Origin: Acanthamoeba sp. SK_2022b
Taxonomy: Eukaryota; Discosea; Longamoebia; Acanthamoebidae
NCBI GenBank assembly: GCA_027943245.1
Contig: JANDJZ010000094.1
Coordinates: 1-64,000, forward strand
Direction: 5' to 3'
Length of the DNA stretch: 64,000 bases
Program-made: the position numbers and the translations under genes
Notes under the pieces: generated by a model
Told to the model about the DNA's origin: nothing
What the model saw: the letters and a program-made list of their open reading frames with translations, nothing else
Databases searched by the model: none
Part shown: one piece after another, positions 23,188 through 34,684 of the stretch
How the letters are laid out: each line of letters opens with the position of its first letter
Position numbering within the stretch: position 1 is the stretch's first letter

Positions 23188-24507
23188 TGAAGTCACGACT
23201 CTCTTCAATCCTTCCCCTCTCCCGTATTCTCCCCCCCCCTAACCATCACCGCTTATCATCACCACCACCATCGCTTCGTTAACCAAGTCACGACCTCCCT
23301 ACGTACATCACCCGCTCCCCAGTTCATGAAGTGGTTTGATTTTTCAAACTTTTGAATGTACAGTTACACGGCGTCGCGCTCCACCCCACGTTTCTCCCGC
23401 TTTCTCCCCAGCACTCTATGCCATCCACTCCTCCCACGCACTCCTCTCTTTGTTCTGCGGCGTTCTCTCAGCGCTGGCAGTCCAGTGTGGATTGGGTAAA
23501 CCGGGATCAGCTCAGCTCAGAATCAGTTCGGGTCCACCGAAACGCTGGTGATGGCGATGGAGCGGGGTGAGCACTACGCGTTCGTTCTCGTCGATTCCAG
23601 CCTTGGTGGAGTGACAGGTGGACAGAAGCATGTAGCACGCGCGCCGTTGTCGTGGTCCAGCGGGTTGGGGATCACAAGTTGACGGCGGATGGCCGAAACC
23701 ACGCGAACTCTATCGGGGTCTGGCATGAGAACCATCAACCGTGTTGATGCCGCCACTGTGGGTCCGTGCCACGGCGCCTTCCTCTCCGTCGAGAGTAGGC
23801 GGCTTTGGGCGACATTTCGGTGTGGTGCCGGTCTTCGGAAAGACCTCAGCGGGAGGGTTCAGCGGCTTTTTGAGATTTTGACCAACGAATTTTCGGTCAG
23901 ATCGCGAAACAGTTGCGCCAATGGCGTTGAAGATCGCGAAGATTGCTGGCGGACACGCGGGGTGGGGGTAAAAAGGCCAAAGCAAGTGAGCCACCCATTC
24001 CCCACACCAGCCATCCACACAACATCCCCCATTCGTACGAAGAAGAGCGCTCTCTCTTTTCTCTCTTACGCCCTGCGTCTGTGCGTGAGGTTTTAAGCAC
24101 TTCTTTTGGCCCCAACCCCTCCTCCCCCTACACGACCGTCGCCACTACACCGCCGTCTTTTCATCTTCTCTCTTTCTCACGCCCCACTTGCTTCCTGTGT
24201 GGCGCCACTCCCTCTTCACTCCACTCCACTTCACCGGCACCCCACCACCCCACCAAAGAACACCAGCGCCCCCTCACAAGGGCACCCCACCACAATCACC
24301 ACGGAGTCCACCAACGTGCAGAGCTATCTCCCTCTCCCTTCGTTTCTGAAGTCGCTGTTCGACAGTAAGAGGTCTAGCAAGCACGGCGGAAGCATCGGCC
24401 TCGACGAAGGAGCCAGCCAGCAGCACCACTCGACCCGGCGAACAAACAGCGACCAGTCCTCGTCTTCGACCACCATCGCCAGCGCCGGTAGGCGGAACAG
24501 CAACGTC
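23188..24507. other. Long spacer, no firmly supported gene; possible upstream exon of the SET gene
   Basis: About 1.3 kb without a convincing gene. The frame of the SET protein stays open from about 24106, and the Ser-rich stretch 24316-24507 (containing FLKSLFDSKRSSKHGGS) looks coding. It has no in-frame ATG, so an upstream exon spliced to the AG at about 24313-24315 is possible. The rest is C-rich and T-rich promoter-like sequence. Confidence 0.4.
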
Positions 24508-25149
24508 ATGGGCGACCACTACGCGCCGGTGGCGGCCGCTACGCCAACGCACGACGAGATCATGAGGCACTACGACTACAACTGCGTCGAGGTGAGGATG
24601 TCGGGCATCCACGGCTACGGCGTCTTCGCCACGTGCGACCTGCCCAAGGGCAGCTACGTCATCGAGTACATCGGTCGGAAGATGGAGCGGGCCACAATCT
24701 TCCAGGTTCTCACCAAGGAGCAGGGCCGCTACGTTTTCAACCTCGACGAGAAGTGGAGCATCGACGGCTCTGTCCCCGAGAACAGGGCCGGCCGCATCAA
24801 CCACTCGTGCGAAGGCAACTGCCACATCAAGAAGGTCGATGGCCACATCTGGGTGGTGGCCAAGCGCGACATTCGAAGGGGCGAGGAGCTGAGCTACAAC
24901 TACGGCTACCGGCTGAGCGGCCTCAGGGACATGGAGAAGAACTGGCGCTGCAACTGCGGCGCCTCCAACTGCATCGGCTTCATCCTTCGCAAGAAGGACT
25001 GGCCCGAGCTCAGGAGGAAGCTCGCCGAGCGCGAGGAGATGAGGCGTCGCCGCCTCCAGAGCCTCATGGACCTCAACAACAAGGCCAAGTCTGAGGAGCC
25101 CTCCTCCGAACGAGCTCCTGCTCCTTGCCACCTCTCTCTTGTCAACTGA
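24508..25149 (+). CDS. SET-domain histone-lysine methyltransferase-like protein
   Basis: From the first in-frame ATG at 24508 the product has 213 residues; the open frame extends upstream without an ATG, so the N-terminus may be longer. The SET core is complete: GIHGYGVFATCDLPKGSYV, EYIG, a RYVFNLDEKWSIDG segment, RINHSCEGNC and ELSYNYGY, the last holding the catalytic tyrosine region. A post-SET zinc motif CNCGASNC follows. This combination is typical of enzymes that methylate H3K4 or H3K36, using S-adenosylmethionine. The C-terminus is a basic, helical REEMRRRRLQ segment. There is no visible PHD, AWS or chromodomain. The coding part is intronless, unlike its neighbours. Which lysine it modifies is not decided by sequence alone. 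Confidence 0.83.
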   Translation: MGDHYAPVAAATPTHDEIMRHYDYNCVEVRMSGIHGYGVFATCDLPKGSYVIEYIGRKMERATIFQVLTKEQGRYVFNLDEKWSIDGSVPENRAGRINHSCEGNCHIKKVDGHIWVVAKRDIRRGEELSYNYGYRLSGLRDMEKNWRCNCGASNCIGFILRKKDWPELRRKLAEREEMRRRRLQSLMDLNNKAKSEEPSSERAPAPCHLSLVN

Positions 25150-25620
25150 GCCCTCCTCCCTCTTCTGCGCCCCCTTCCCTTCCCCCTTCCTCCTCTACTC
25201 GATCGTCGGCTGAAGGCACGAACTCGACACGAACAGAGCCGACGGCCAGCCGCTGGCGCCACCCTCCCTCCCACTGAACGAGCGACGAAGCCACGGTGGC
25301 CGCCCTCCTCTCCCTCTCTCTCACCACCTTCTTAGACTGCCCCAAGCCATGCTATGCAACGCTTCGTGCGACTTCCCACCCTGTCCATATGTTCTCTACT
25401 CTCTCCACCCCTCTACACATTACTCAAAAAAGAACAATAAATTATAATCAAGTTAACAAAAACGCGTCAAGTTTCCGTCGAATTTTTCCCTTTCGCGATT
25501 AAAAGCGAACCGGGATTTAACCGTCTACGACTCGAATGCCTCGAATTACGTTCGCGCAAGAGTTGCCGCACTAGGTGGAAGCTCACAGCGCTCACGCAAG
25601 CAACGAGCTCGGGAGCAAGG
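25150..25620. other. Intergenic region
   Basis: Pyrimidine-rich 3' flank of the SET gene, then AT-rich sequence near 25430-25510 before the next start. No further gene is seen. Confidence 0.45.
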
Positions 25621-27457
25621 ATGCAAGCAGACGCGCATGGTGGCGTGGCCATCGTCAAGGTGCCTTTTGCGAGGGGCTTCGTCGTGATCAACGATTTGCA
25701 GGAGGCCCGCAAGATTTTGTCCACGGAAGATGATTACGTGCGCGGTACTTGCATTCTCTCTGGAGCACTTCACCTTCTCTTCTTGAGTGCGTTTTGTTCA
25801 ACTCCCACGAACCACGCTCGAATGCTCCCCCCCCCGGTGCCTGCAGGGCTGAGCGTGTTCGACCTCCAGGCCAAAGCGCAGGTGGACGATCACGAAGTGA
25901 CCGTGGCCGAGCTGATGAACCACCAGGTCGCACAGATACTGCCTTTCCCCGACGCCGATGTCCAGGTTCGCCGCCCCGAGGCCGGTCTCGTGCACGACCA
26001 GGTCTGTGTGTGCGTGTGCGCGTATGCGCGTGGTGCTGATCCTACGCGGCACGTGGCTGCTGGCGCTCTTCTCGAGACAGAGGCTCGAGGGCATGATCAA
26101 GTCGGTGTCCGCCAAGATGGAGGCCTACCCGCTGCTGCCCTCGCTCGTGCCCGAAACCATTTACCTCAACCTGACCACCGGTGAGCCGCCACACTCTCCG
26201 CTTGCCCCCCCCCGCAAACCACGCGCCATGTGCACCCCTGATTCGTGCTTTCTCTCCTTTGTGTGCGCGTGTGTCATCGTAACGTTGCCCTCTCTTTGTG
26301 CGCGTGTGGCATGTGTCGTGCGTGCGCCGCGTGTTGTGTGACAGGGTTGGAGGAGGGCACGGCGGCGTACTGCCGGGGCCTGAACGGGATCTTCCTGCCG
26401 CAGAACATGGTCAAGTGGGAGCCCTCGTGGGGCTCGCTCCCCATGCACGAGCTCTTCACGCACGAGCTGTGGCACATCATCTCCCGGTACGGCGCAGCAG
26501 GCGCCTTGTCCTCCTTGTCCTCCTCACTTCACCCGGTGACCCCTCGTTGCTCTGCTGCTGTCGTCGTAGTTGACTACTTCTTTCTCGCCTCCTTGGCCGT
26601 GTGTGTCGTTTGGCATCTCAGGAATTTGGACAAGTCGACGCGTGACCAGGTCTACGCCTGCATCGGGTTCCGGCCCTTTGGCGCGCCGTTCCAGTACCCG
26701 CGACCGATGGTCAACCGCAAGATCTCCAACCCCGACGGCCCCAAGTTCGAACACTACATTCGCTTCGTCGCCGATGACGCCGGCAGTACACACGCCTCTC
26801 TCCCTCCCACACCTACGCACACGCACACGCACACGCACAGGACATCACCGGTGGGCCTGACTCGTCCGACTGGTGGCAGACGAGCTGACGGCGCTGCCCC
26901 TCATCTACTCGCGGCACCCGGTCTACTCGAAGAAGATCGCGGCGCTGTTCTTCCGCTACCTCACCGTGCAGATGCTGGTGGTGCGCCAGAACGAGGAGGG
27001 CGTGTGGGTCCCCGCCCAGAACCCCAAGAAGCAGCCCGCCGATGAACAGACCTGTACGCGTCTCCCACATCTTATTAATTTATTTAATTTAAAGAAAGAA
27101 GAAAAACGAGTGATCATAAAATGAAATAAAAACAAAAAAAAAAATGATAATAACAATATGTCATATCGTAGTCGACGATCTGTACCTGTTGGACATCGAT
27201 ACGCTGCCGGAGAGCTTCTGGTCGCAGGTCGGTCGCAACACCGGCTACTTCTTCCATCCCGACGAGACCACGGCCGACAACTTTGTCATTCTGGTGCGTG
27301 AGGCTGCTCCTTCTCCGAGGTGCACGCTCTTAACACAGCTCGCTTACCTCTGTTCTTCTCCCCCGCGTTCCCTGCGCAGGTCCACAAGGACACCAAGACC
27401 GCAACCACGCCTGGCATCGTCCAGAAGCTTGCGGCCGTGTTTGGTGGCAGCTACTGA
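25621..27457 (+). CDS. Putative zinc metallopeptidase-like protein with HExxH motif
   Basis: About eight exons, ATG 25621 and stop 27455-27457, encode about 340 residues. The first join is clear: exon 1 ends at 25744 and exon 2 starts at 25847. Later joins give PETIYLNLTTG|LEEGTAAY and HELWHIISR|NLDKSTRD in matching phase. The segment LFTHELWHIISRNLD contains HELWH, an HExxH zincin-type active-site motif (two zinc ligands and the general base). A third ligand is not obvious. No signal peptide is seen, so a cytosolic location is likely. The family was not recognised; similar HExxH proteins of unknown function occur in bacteria, so transfer is possible but unproven. It could also be a catalytically inactive structural relative. 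Confidence 0.65.
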
Positions 27458-27576
27458 CCTCGGCTAACGCTTGGTCCTGTGTTAGAAGAGAAGTATTTAT
27501 AAAATATTTATAAAAGATTTTGTTAAAAAATATTTCTTTATATATTTTCTGTTCTTGTTTTCTGTTTACAAAAAAG

Positions 27577-29442
27577 ATGGAGCAGCAGGAAGAGGTGGTG
27601 CACGTGGTCATCGACCGAGCGGGCGGGTATGAGCAGCTGCGCGTGGTGCGGCAGGACGCTGCCGAGCTGAAGCCGCTGGGACGGGGCGAGGTGCGCGTGG
27701 CAGCAGTCGCGGTGGGCGTCAACTACGCCGACGTGTGCGTGCGGATGGGCCTCTACGCCTCTGCCGCCCGCTACGTCGGCTGGCCCATCACCCCAGGTAC
27801 ACCTCCCACATCTTATTATTTTTGCTTTAATCTTGATAAGATAACTAAATAAATATAATCACTAATAATAAATAAAATGTTTTGTTGTTTGCAGGATTTG
27901 AGGTACGCGTGAAATGAACAGGCATAACTGTCGATGGCCAACGCTCACGGCTCGCTCACGGCTGACGCGCAGTTTGCGGGAAGGGTCGTGGCGGTGGGCG
28001 AAGACGTCACGGAGCGCACCGTCGGCGAGTGCGTCGTGGGCGTCACGCGCTTCGACGCCTACTCGTCCCACATCACCGTGCCGCAGGACCAGCTCTTCCC
28101 CATCCCCTCCGGTAGCGATCGCCCGCCCGCCCACCCACGCCGGCACCGGCCCGGGCCTGTCACTCACGCGACCTCCGCCAGGTTTCTCGTTCACGCAGAT
28201 GGCCGGCGTGCCGTCCGTTTTCCTCACCGCCCACTACGCCATGTTCGAGCTGGTGCGGCGCAGTCGACATGTCCAATCGCACGCGCGTTGCCTAATCGCG
28301 AAGCGCGTGGCTGGCACAGGTGCACCCGCACTCCTGGCAGACGCTCCTCGTCCACTCGGCGGCTGGCGGCGTGGTTCGCGTTCCCTCCCCAAGGCGTGGC
28401 CGGGATTTGGCCGCGGGCGCAGCGTTGACCGTGGTTGGCGCACGGTGTAGGGAAGCTCGCTGGTGCAGCTCGGCAAGAAGATAGCAGGGTGCAAGGTTGT
28501 GGGCGTAGTGGGTTCCTCGCACAAGGTGCAAGCCGTCTACGACCTCGGAGCCGACCACGTCATCGACAAGAGCCAAGAAAACCTCTGGGGTTGGTGCTAC
28601 ACACTCACGCGCACGCTAAACGCCGCCTGCCCTACTTTTTATTTATAATTATTTTATTTCTTTATTTCATTTGAAATTTATTGTTTTGTTTAATAACTAA
28701 TACGTCATGTACCGGCAGAGAAAGCGCACGAGTACTCGCCAGAGGGTTACGACGCGATCTTTGACGCGAATGGAGTTGAAACGCTGAAGGAGTCCTACAA
28801 TCACCTCTCATGTGGTAAGCCTGCCCATCGGGCCCTTGCCAACTGCAGCACGGACTGACTCGAGCATGCCCTTCCCCCGCGCGCGTGGCTGGCATCAGGC
28901 GGCAAGCTGGTGATCTACGGCTTCCACACGATGCTGCCCAAGCAGGGCGGGAAGCCCAATTGGTTCAAGCTCGCGCGAGACTGGATGTGGACTCCCTCGT
29001 TCGACCCGCTGTACGCGCACACTCTGCTCTTTCTCGACGCACTACACAGCTTTGACAAGGTGGGCTTCTTCTCGCAATCGTTGGGTCACGACAGGAAGAT
29101 GACGGAGGAGAACAAGTCGGTCCTGGCGTTCAACCTTAGCTTCATGTTCGACAAGAAAGCGTTTCTGGCGGAGATGTTCCGACAGCTGCTCTCGTGGCTC
29201 GAGGAGGGGCGACTGGTTGTCCCGCCCATCACCCTCTTCCCCATCGAGCAGGTGGCCGAAGCCCACAAGCTCATCGAATCCGGCAAGTCCGTTGGTACGG
29301 TGGTCTCCCGTTACAGCCCGCTACTCACACGCACTCATACATCAACAACACAGGCAAGATAGTGCTCACCACCCAGTTCTACAGCGAAGCAGCTGACCAG
29401 TGGTGGAGGGATTCGCAGCAAGCCGATGATGCCCCGCCGTAA
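27577..29442 (+). CDS. VAT1-like medium-chain reductase (quinone oxidoreductase family)
   Basis: The start is ATG 27577 and the stop 29440-29442. Exon 1 ends at 27796, exon 2 is an 8-nt microexon 27895-27902, and exon 3 starts at 27973. Together they restore the family motif PGFEFAGRVVAVGEDV. Other landmarks are an N-terminal RVAAVAVGVNYADV segment, QMAGVPSVFLTAHYAM, the Rossmann glycine motif HSAAGGVGSSLVQLG, VVGVVGSSHKVQAV and LGADHVID. The large C-terminal half with KSVLAFNLSFMFDK is typical of the VAT1/zeta-crystallin group. These enzymes reduce quinones or alpha,beta-unsaturated carbonyls with NADPH; no zinc ligands are present. Two introns are AT-rich. Confidence 0.85.
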
Positions 29443-29555
29443 TGTGTGGCAAGGTGACGGCACTGGAACGGCGGACGGTCCGAAACCTTCCCCTCCCCTC
29501 CGAGGCTTGTACTTCGGTTACTTGCACACCACCGAAAAGGATTGACCAAAAGATA

Positions 29556-29626
29556 TGCATCCGCCGGGAATTGAACCCGGGTCTCCCGCGTGGCAGGCGG
29601 AAATCTTGCCACTGGACCACGGATGC
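29556..29626 (-). tRNA. tRNA-Gly (GCC), copy 3
   Basis: Identical to the copies at 1945-2015 and 15286-15356, including AGCA upstream and TATCTTTT downstream. It lies between convergent genes, 114 bp past the VAT1-like stop. Confidence 0.96.
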
Positions 29627-30007
29627 TGCTTATAAAAGAACCTAAATTGCTTATTCAACCAATCCAAATGAAACAAACCTTTCAAGGAAACTACTCGCGC
29701 AAACCCAAAGAGAAAATGACGGCGTCGCGCGTCACAAAAAAAGGCTTGTATTGACTTCTCTACACAGACTCCCGATCAACACTCACGTATCCACGCACAT
29801 CTCGCCCTCTTTATCCACGTCAGCTCTGAGGTGCACGTCCTCCTGTCGCCACTACGCGCTCGCCAATCCTACATTACACCTGCGAAATCCAGCACCTTGG
29901 CGCTGCCTGTCGTTCAAGAAAAGAGGAGGGGAGGAGCGTAAGAAGCTATTATGAGGAGGACAAACGACTGCGCCTGAGGCTGAGAGGAGAGACGCGCACC
30001 TGGGCAT
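29627..30007. other. Intergenic region
   Basis: The tail-to-tail gap holds the 3' flank of the PAS gene. No coding frame is supported. Confidence 0.45.
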
Positions 30008-32305
30008 TTAGAGCTTCTGCAAGACGCCAGTGAAAATTCTCTTTTCGCCGTCCCTCCTCTCCGTCACCGACAGGCGCACGGGCAACATCGTGCCATCCTT
30101 GTGGAGAGCCACCACGTCCCTACCTGTGCCCAGCACCTGTCGAGCGAATAAAACACGCGCGATGTCAGGACCCAATCTTACCGGCGCGAAAACTAAACAA
30201 AAGAAAGTGAAAAAAAAAAGAAAAAGAAAAAGAAAGGGGAGAGCAGAGGAGAGCTGACCTTGGCCTTGCCGGTCCTGAGGTAGCTGCTGATGTAGCCGTC
30301 GTGCCTCTGCTTGTCGGGGTTGGGCATGAGCATCTTGACGTTCTTGCCCACCACCTCGATGAGCGAGTAGCCGAGCAGCTCGGAGGCACTCTTGTTGAAA
30401 CCGTGAATGGTGGCCTTCTCGTCGATGATGACGCCCGGGATGAGCAGGTTGTCGATCACCTCGCGCTCCTCCTGGAGGATGGTCTTGTCGCTCTTCTTCT
30501 CCCCGTCGGAGATGAGACGCAGGATGCCCGTGAAGAACTTGTTGCCCTCCAGACCCTGCTCCGTCACGCCCAGGTTGACGGGCGCTATCGAGCCGTCCTT
30601 CTTCTGCGCGATCACGTCCCTGCCCGAGCCGATGATCTTGGCCTCGCCCGTGCTGAGGTAGCTCGCCAGGTACTGGTCGTGCTCGTCGCTGAAAGGACTG
30701 TGACGTAGCAAAGGCGAATATAAGTTTTTAGTATTAAAAAATAATTAAAATCAATAAAATGATAAAATGAAATAAAAATTATGATGCAGATAGACGTACC
30801 TGGGCATCAGCATCTTGACGTTGCGGCCGATGATCTCGGTCCTCTTCCACTGGAAGAACTCCTCGGCCTTCTTGTTGAAGAAATGGATGAGACCCTTCTC
30901 GTTGATCACGATGCCGACGTCGAGGATGTTGTCCAGAATGCTAAAGTCGATGGCTCCTAATCAAGACGAGGGAGAGAGACACGAGGCCAGGCGAGTGAGC
31001 AGCTAACGCCTGGAGAGATGGCCAGGATTGAGGCTGGGATGGGCGCAGTACCGCTGGAGTGGGCGGCCTGCGAGGAGCTCTTTGCGCTGGACATGTCCTT
31101 GGCGGTACCGATGAACACACGCTCCTTGCCCTTGTCGACCTTGAGCTCGCTCACGGACAGGAAGATGGGGAAGGTCGATTTGTCCTTCCTCTCGGCGATG
31201 ACCGTGCGAGGCCTGCCCAAGATCTTGGGCTCACCCGAAGCCAAGTAGTTCTTCAGGTATTCATCGTGCTGCCGGCCAACTGCAGGGACATACATGGAAG
31301 CAGAAGCGTGGGGAGGTGAGAATTCAACTAAAGAGGAAGGATGCAAGCAGCGCATCATCACTTTCAAATGACGATGAATTCCAGAAAGAGGTAGAGACAT
31401 GGATGGAAGAGGGGCGTACCTTGCTCGGGCATGAGCAGCTTGATGGGCTTGCCGAGAACTTCGCGTCGCGTGTAGCCCCACAGCTTCTCAGCGGCAGAAT
31501 TGAAGAAGGTGATGACGCCGCGCCTGTTGATGAGGATGCAGCCGTCCACAAAGTTGTCGAGAAGCAGAATCTCACTCGCGTTAATGGAGCCATCCACGTC
31601 CAGGACCTCACGAGGCTTGAGCTGCAGTCGAACAGCGCGGCCGTCGGCCTCCTTCATCGCGGCTTTGAGGTGCGAAGACTTCGTGATGGGAATGACATCG
31701 CCGTCGCTGTCCTTGTAGGCGATTACCATTTCCTTCTTGTACTCGGCCTTGATCTTGGAGTTAAGCTTGGTGAAGGTGATGTCCCTCTTCACTCGCAGCA
31801 CGGTCACATCCTCGCCGTAGAAGCACTTGAGCATCTGCTCATCGGAGGGGGCTGAGACGGAAGACGTGCCTCTTCCCGATTTGGACGACGATGTGCCGCT
31901 GCGCGAGGAGGGGTCGTTAGAAGACGTGGTAGCACCGCCGGCCGTCGATTCGCTGCTGCTGCTTCCATCTTCAGACCGCGCCTGGAAGGCGGCCTTGGAA
32001 TTCTTCTTTAGCTGCGCAATTCTCTTGAGGATGCGCTTCCTGTGCCCCAGCTGCCTGACGTTGATGGAAGCTAAGTCCTCAGCCTCGAGCTCGAACAGCT
32101 CGGCACCCGAAATGCTGTTCTCGATGAAGATGAGCTTGTACTGGCCCAGCTCGATAAAATCGAGCCACTTGCCCACCTCGCTAACGGTCCATGTGGTCGG
32201 ATCCTTGGCCTGCAGCCTTGCCAGCTCAGCGCTGCTACCATTGTCGCCAGCTGCCTCCTTCTCCTTACCGTCTCTCACGTTATCTTTTCCCTTGATCTTC
32301 TTCAT
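30008..32305 (-). CDS. SAM-PB1-PAS multidomain signalling protein
   Basis: The ATG is at 32305 and the stop at 30008; about five exons. Domains in order: a SAM domain (about residues 38-100, TWTVSEVGKWLDFIELGQY to LGHRKRILKRI), a Ser-rich linker, a PB1 domain (about 155-230, KCFYGEDVTVLRVKRDITF, YKDSDGDVI), and three PAS domains. The PAS domains show repeated FFNSAAEKLWGYTRREVLGK, FFNKKAEEFFQWKRTEIIG and GFNKSASELLGYSLIEVVGK, each followed by H/KLLMP and a GxGRxVxAxxKDG-type segment. PAS domains sense ligands, redox or light or mediate dimerisation; PB1 and SAM are oligomerisation modules. No kinase, cyclase or DNA-binding output domain follows, so signalling probably runs through protein partners. 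The combination is unusual to my knowledge. Confidence 0.85.
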
Positions 32306-32741
32306 TTTCTTCGATGTGTTCCCTGGTTTGGATTTTGTTCTTTTGATGAAACGTGGCCTCGGTCTCTGCAGGCCTCGCCTACCCTGCTCAGCGTGTGGTT
32401 GTGGGTTTGGCTGTGTCGTACGGTTGCTGGCCTCCCCTGTCTCATTTCAGGAGTCGGGGAGGTAGTGAGACCGTAACCCTACATACACCGACGGTTGCCG
32501 GGTCTACCAGTTGGATTACCAAGGCCAAACCGGGTTTTTGTCCATTCACCTCACACAGACACCCACCGAGAACAGCTGGTTCCCCAAGTCCGCGTGATAG
32601 GAGGTGACACAAGCACAGTGCTTCTCTCCATTTTTATGGCCAAAAAGAAGATAACAAAATAACTCTGTTGATGCTGGTAAAGTGAAAATAAATTGAAAAC
32701 AATTAATTACATGTGGCGGGTCGTTCGCAGCGAGTGCGGCC
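32306..32741. other. Intergenic region upstream of the PAS gene
   Basis: Contains the PAS gene promoter and the 3' flank of the next minus-strand gene. No gene is supported. Confidence 0.45.
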
Positions 32742-33482
32742 TTAGTCCCTGCCTCCCTTTGCTTTGGGGTCATCGCCGCAGTTCCACATGAGGTCCTTGA
32801 GTGGCGTGCCCTTCTCGCGTCTGCGAGAGTTGAGAGACGCTGAGAGGAGCGGCCAAAGCAGGGCCAAGATGACAGCAACCGCACCTGATGCCAGCAACCA
32901 CGTAGAAGAGTCCAGCCAGTACTATCGTCACCCCGGCGAGCACTGTGGGCACGACAACGGAACAGAAAGGACCCAGCCTGAAAGACAAGGGATTGGGGTA
33001 TGATCATCACCTCATGTTGCACTAACGTGGGAACGAGCGAAGGTTGGACGTGTGACGTACAGGATCAGGGCAATGCCGAGCGGCAAATGGTTGAAGTTGA
33101 CGATCCACAGGATGGGTCCCAGCCACCACGAGCCGAGCTTCAATGGGTACAGGAACAGATATATCAAGACGCCGACAGTCCTGCACGACCACGTTTTACC
33201 CGGAGAGTGAGCAAGGGGCGAACATAATAACAAAAAAAAAAAAAAAAAAAAAAAAAAACGTACACGCAGTAGGCGCCGCATGCTGTGCACACGGCTTCGG
33301 ATGGGTTGGAATAGAAGAAGTTTACAATGCCGCCGTTGATGGCAACTGCGGGTTTGCCCACAGCATTAGCATTGTAGATTATTATTTGACGACGAAGTTA
33401 ATCTACAAAGGAATGAAACAAACGTACGATAACCACCGGTAAGGGCCAGTGTCCGCCCCCACGCATTAAAGGCAAACTTCAT
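32742..33482 (-). CDS. Small multi-span membrane protein of unknown function
   Basis: About five exons from ATG 33482 to the stop at 32742 give about 150 residues. The coding order is MKFAFNAWGRTLALTGGY, then AINGGIVNFFYSNPSEAVC with ACGAYCVY, a hydrophobic TVGVLIYLFLYPLKLGSWWL, LWIVNFNHLPLGIALIL, GPFCSVVVPTVLAGVTIVLA and GLFYVVAGI, ending in a soluble REKGTPLKDLMWNCGDD tail. Three or four membrane helices are likely. I do not recognise the family. A poly(A) run of about 27 bases (33232-33258) sits in an intron. Confidence 0.65.
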
Positions 33483-33668
33483 CTCTGCTCTCGCTCTCGC
33501 GTATGGCGCACTACAACTCTTTTTACCTTCTTGTTGGACGATCGCGATGGCTTTCAAACTATTTTCGTGCTCGAGACGCTGCTCGGTCCCCACATTCTTT
33601 ACAATTAAGCCTCGCCTTTGCTTCCCGAGTGCCATGGCCGCCGATGGCAAGCAGGTCCGGACCTGGGC

Positions 33669-34684
33669 TCACTTGCGGAAGAGCTTCTTTTGGCTGTAGG
33701 TGGCGGAGGAGGGGATTTTGCCCTTGAGCTGCAAGCGGCGGTAGGCCTCCCGCAGGTGACGCGGCCGAATGGGCCCAGACTCGTCCCATTCTTCCATCAC
33801 CGTACGCGCTGCACAACGACACACCACAAGGCAGCGGTGAGCCTCACCATCATCCCTGTGCGTGGTGTGTGGGCATGGGCCGCGGGCTGGCACACTCATG
33901 ATAGGCAGGAGCGAGGTGGGGGTACCGGTCTCGACGATCTCTCCCACAAAGATCTTTGAGACGCCAGCCATCACGATGGCTGTCTTCTGGCTGACGTTGC
34001 TGCCGGACACGCTCTGCATCAACTGTAGGGCTAGAGGTGAGGCACGCAGTGGCCATGGCTGCGCGTTCGCGGGAAGTTGTGTGGGTCGAACCTTCTTGAT
34101 GGGGTTCTTCCCGAATGCAGAACGTCGGTAGGCCTCGTAGCGGTTCTGTTGCTCGGGCGTGAAGAGCTTCATCATCTCTCTGGCCGGGGAGGGGCAAAAG
34201 AGGTAAGCAAACAACAATACAACACAGGCGACCAAGCGGCAGCACTCACAACCACACGGAGAAGGTTGTGGCCAACGACGAGTCACTGCATGATCGTGGC
34301 TTGCACCACGACATAGCAAAAGCACTCGTGCGTACCCCATCATTTTCTTTGTCTCTTCCCTGTGCCTCTTCTCCTCCTCTGCTCTCTCGGCCTCGGCCAG
34401 CTTGCGTCTCTTTGCTGCCGACTCTTCATCCTCTCCTTCCTCATCTTCATCGCCTTCCCCCTCGCCTTCTCCTTCTCCCTCTCCCTCTCCCTCGCCCTCC
34501 TCCGAATCCTCTACATCCCCCCAACGTTAAAAGAGCGTTCGAAAATCGAGCGGAAGGTGAGTAGCCAAGTACCAGCGTTAGACTCTTCGTCCTCCTCTTC
34601 AGAATCGGCTAACTTGCGTTTAGTGCCCCTGGGGAAATCTTCAAGAGAGGCTTCGTTTGAGTCCTCCAATTCGTCCAGCTCCAT
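33669..34684 (-). CDS. TAF11: TFIID subunit TAF11 (histone-fold)
   Basis: Several exons, ATG 34684, stop 33669. The N-terminus is acidic, with a Glu/Gly-rich stretch (about 34430-34500) and a KRRKLAEAERAEEEKRHREE helix. The conserved histone-fold follows: FTPEQQNRYEAYRRSAFGKN, IKK, QKTAIVMAGVSKIFVGEIVE, VMEEWDESGPIRPRHLREAYRR. TAF11 pairs with TAF13 through this fold and contacts TBP and TFIIA in TFIID, so it works in RNA polymerase II initiation. Only the fold is well conserved; the acidic N-terminus is lineage specific. The gene is head to head with the RapGAP gene, 574 bp away. A small exon between the acidic and histone-fold parts is likely but its limits are not certain. Confidence 0.9.

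Noticed and set aside
24106..24507. An N-terminal extension of the SET protein starting at 24106
   Set aside because: The codon at 24106 is TTG and the first in-frame ATG is 24508. A spliced upstream exon is possible but not shown.
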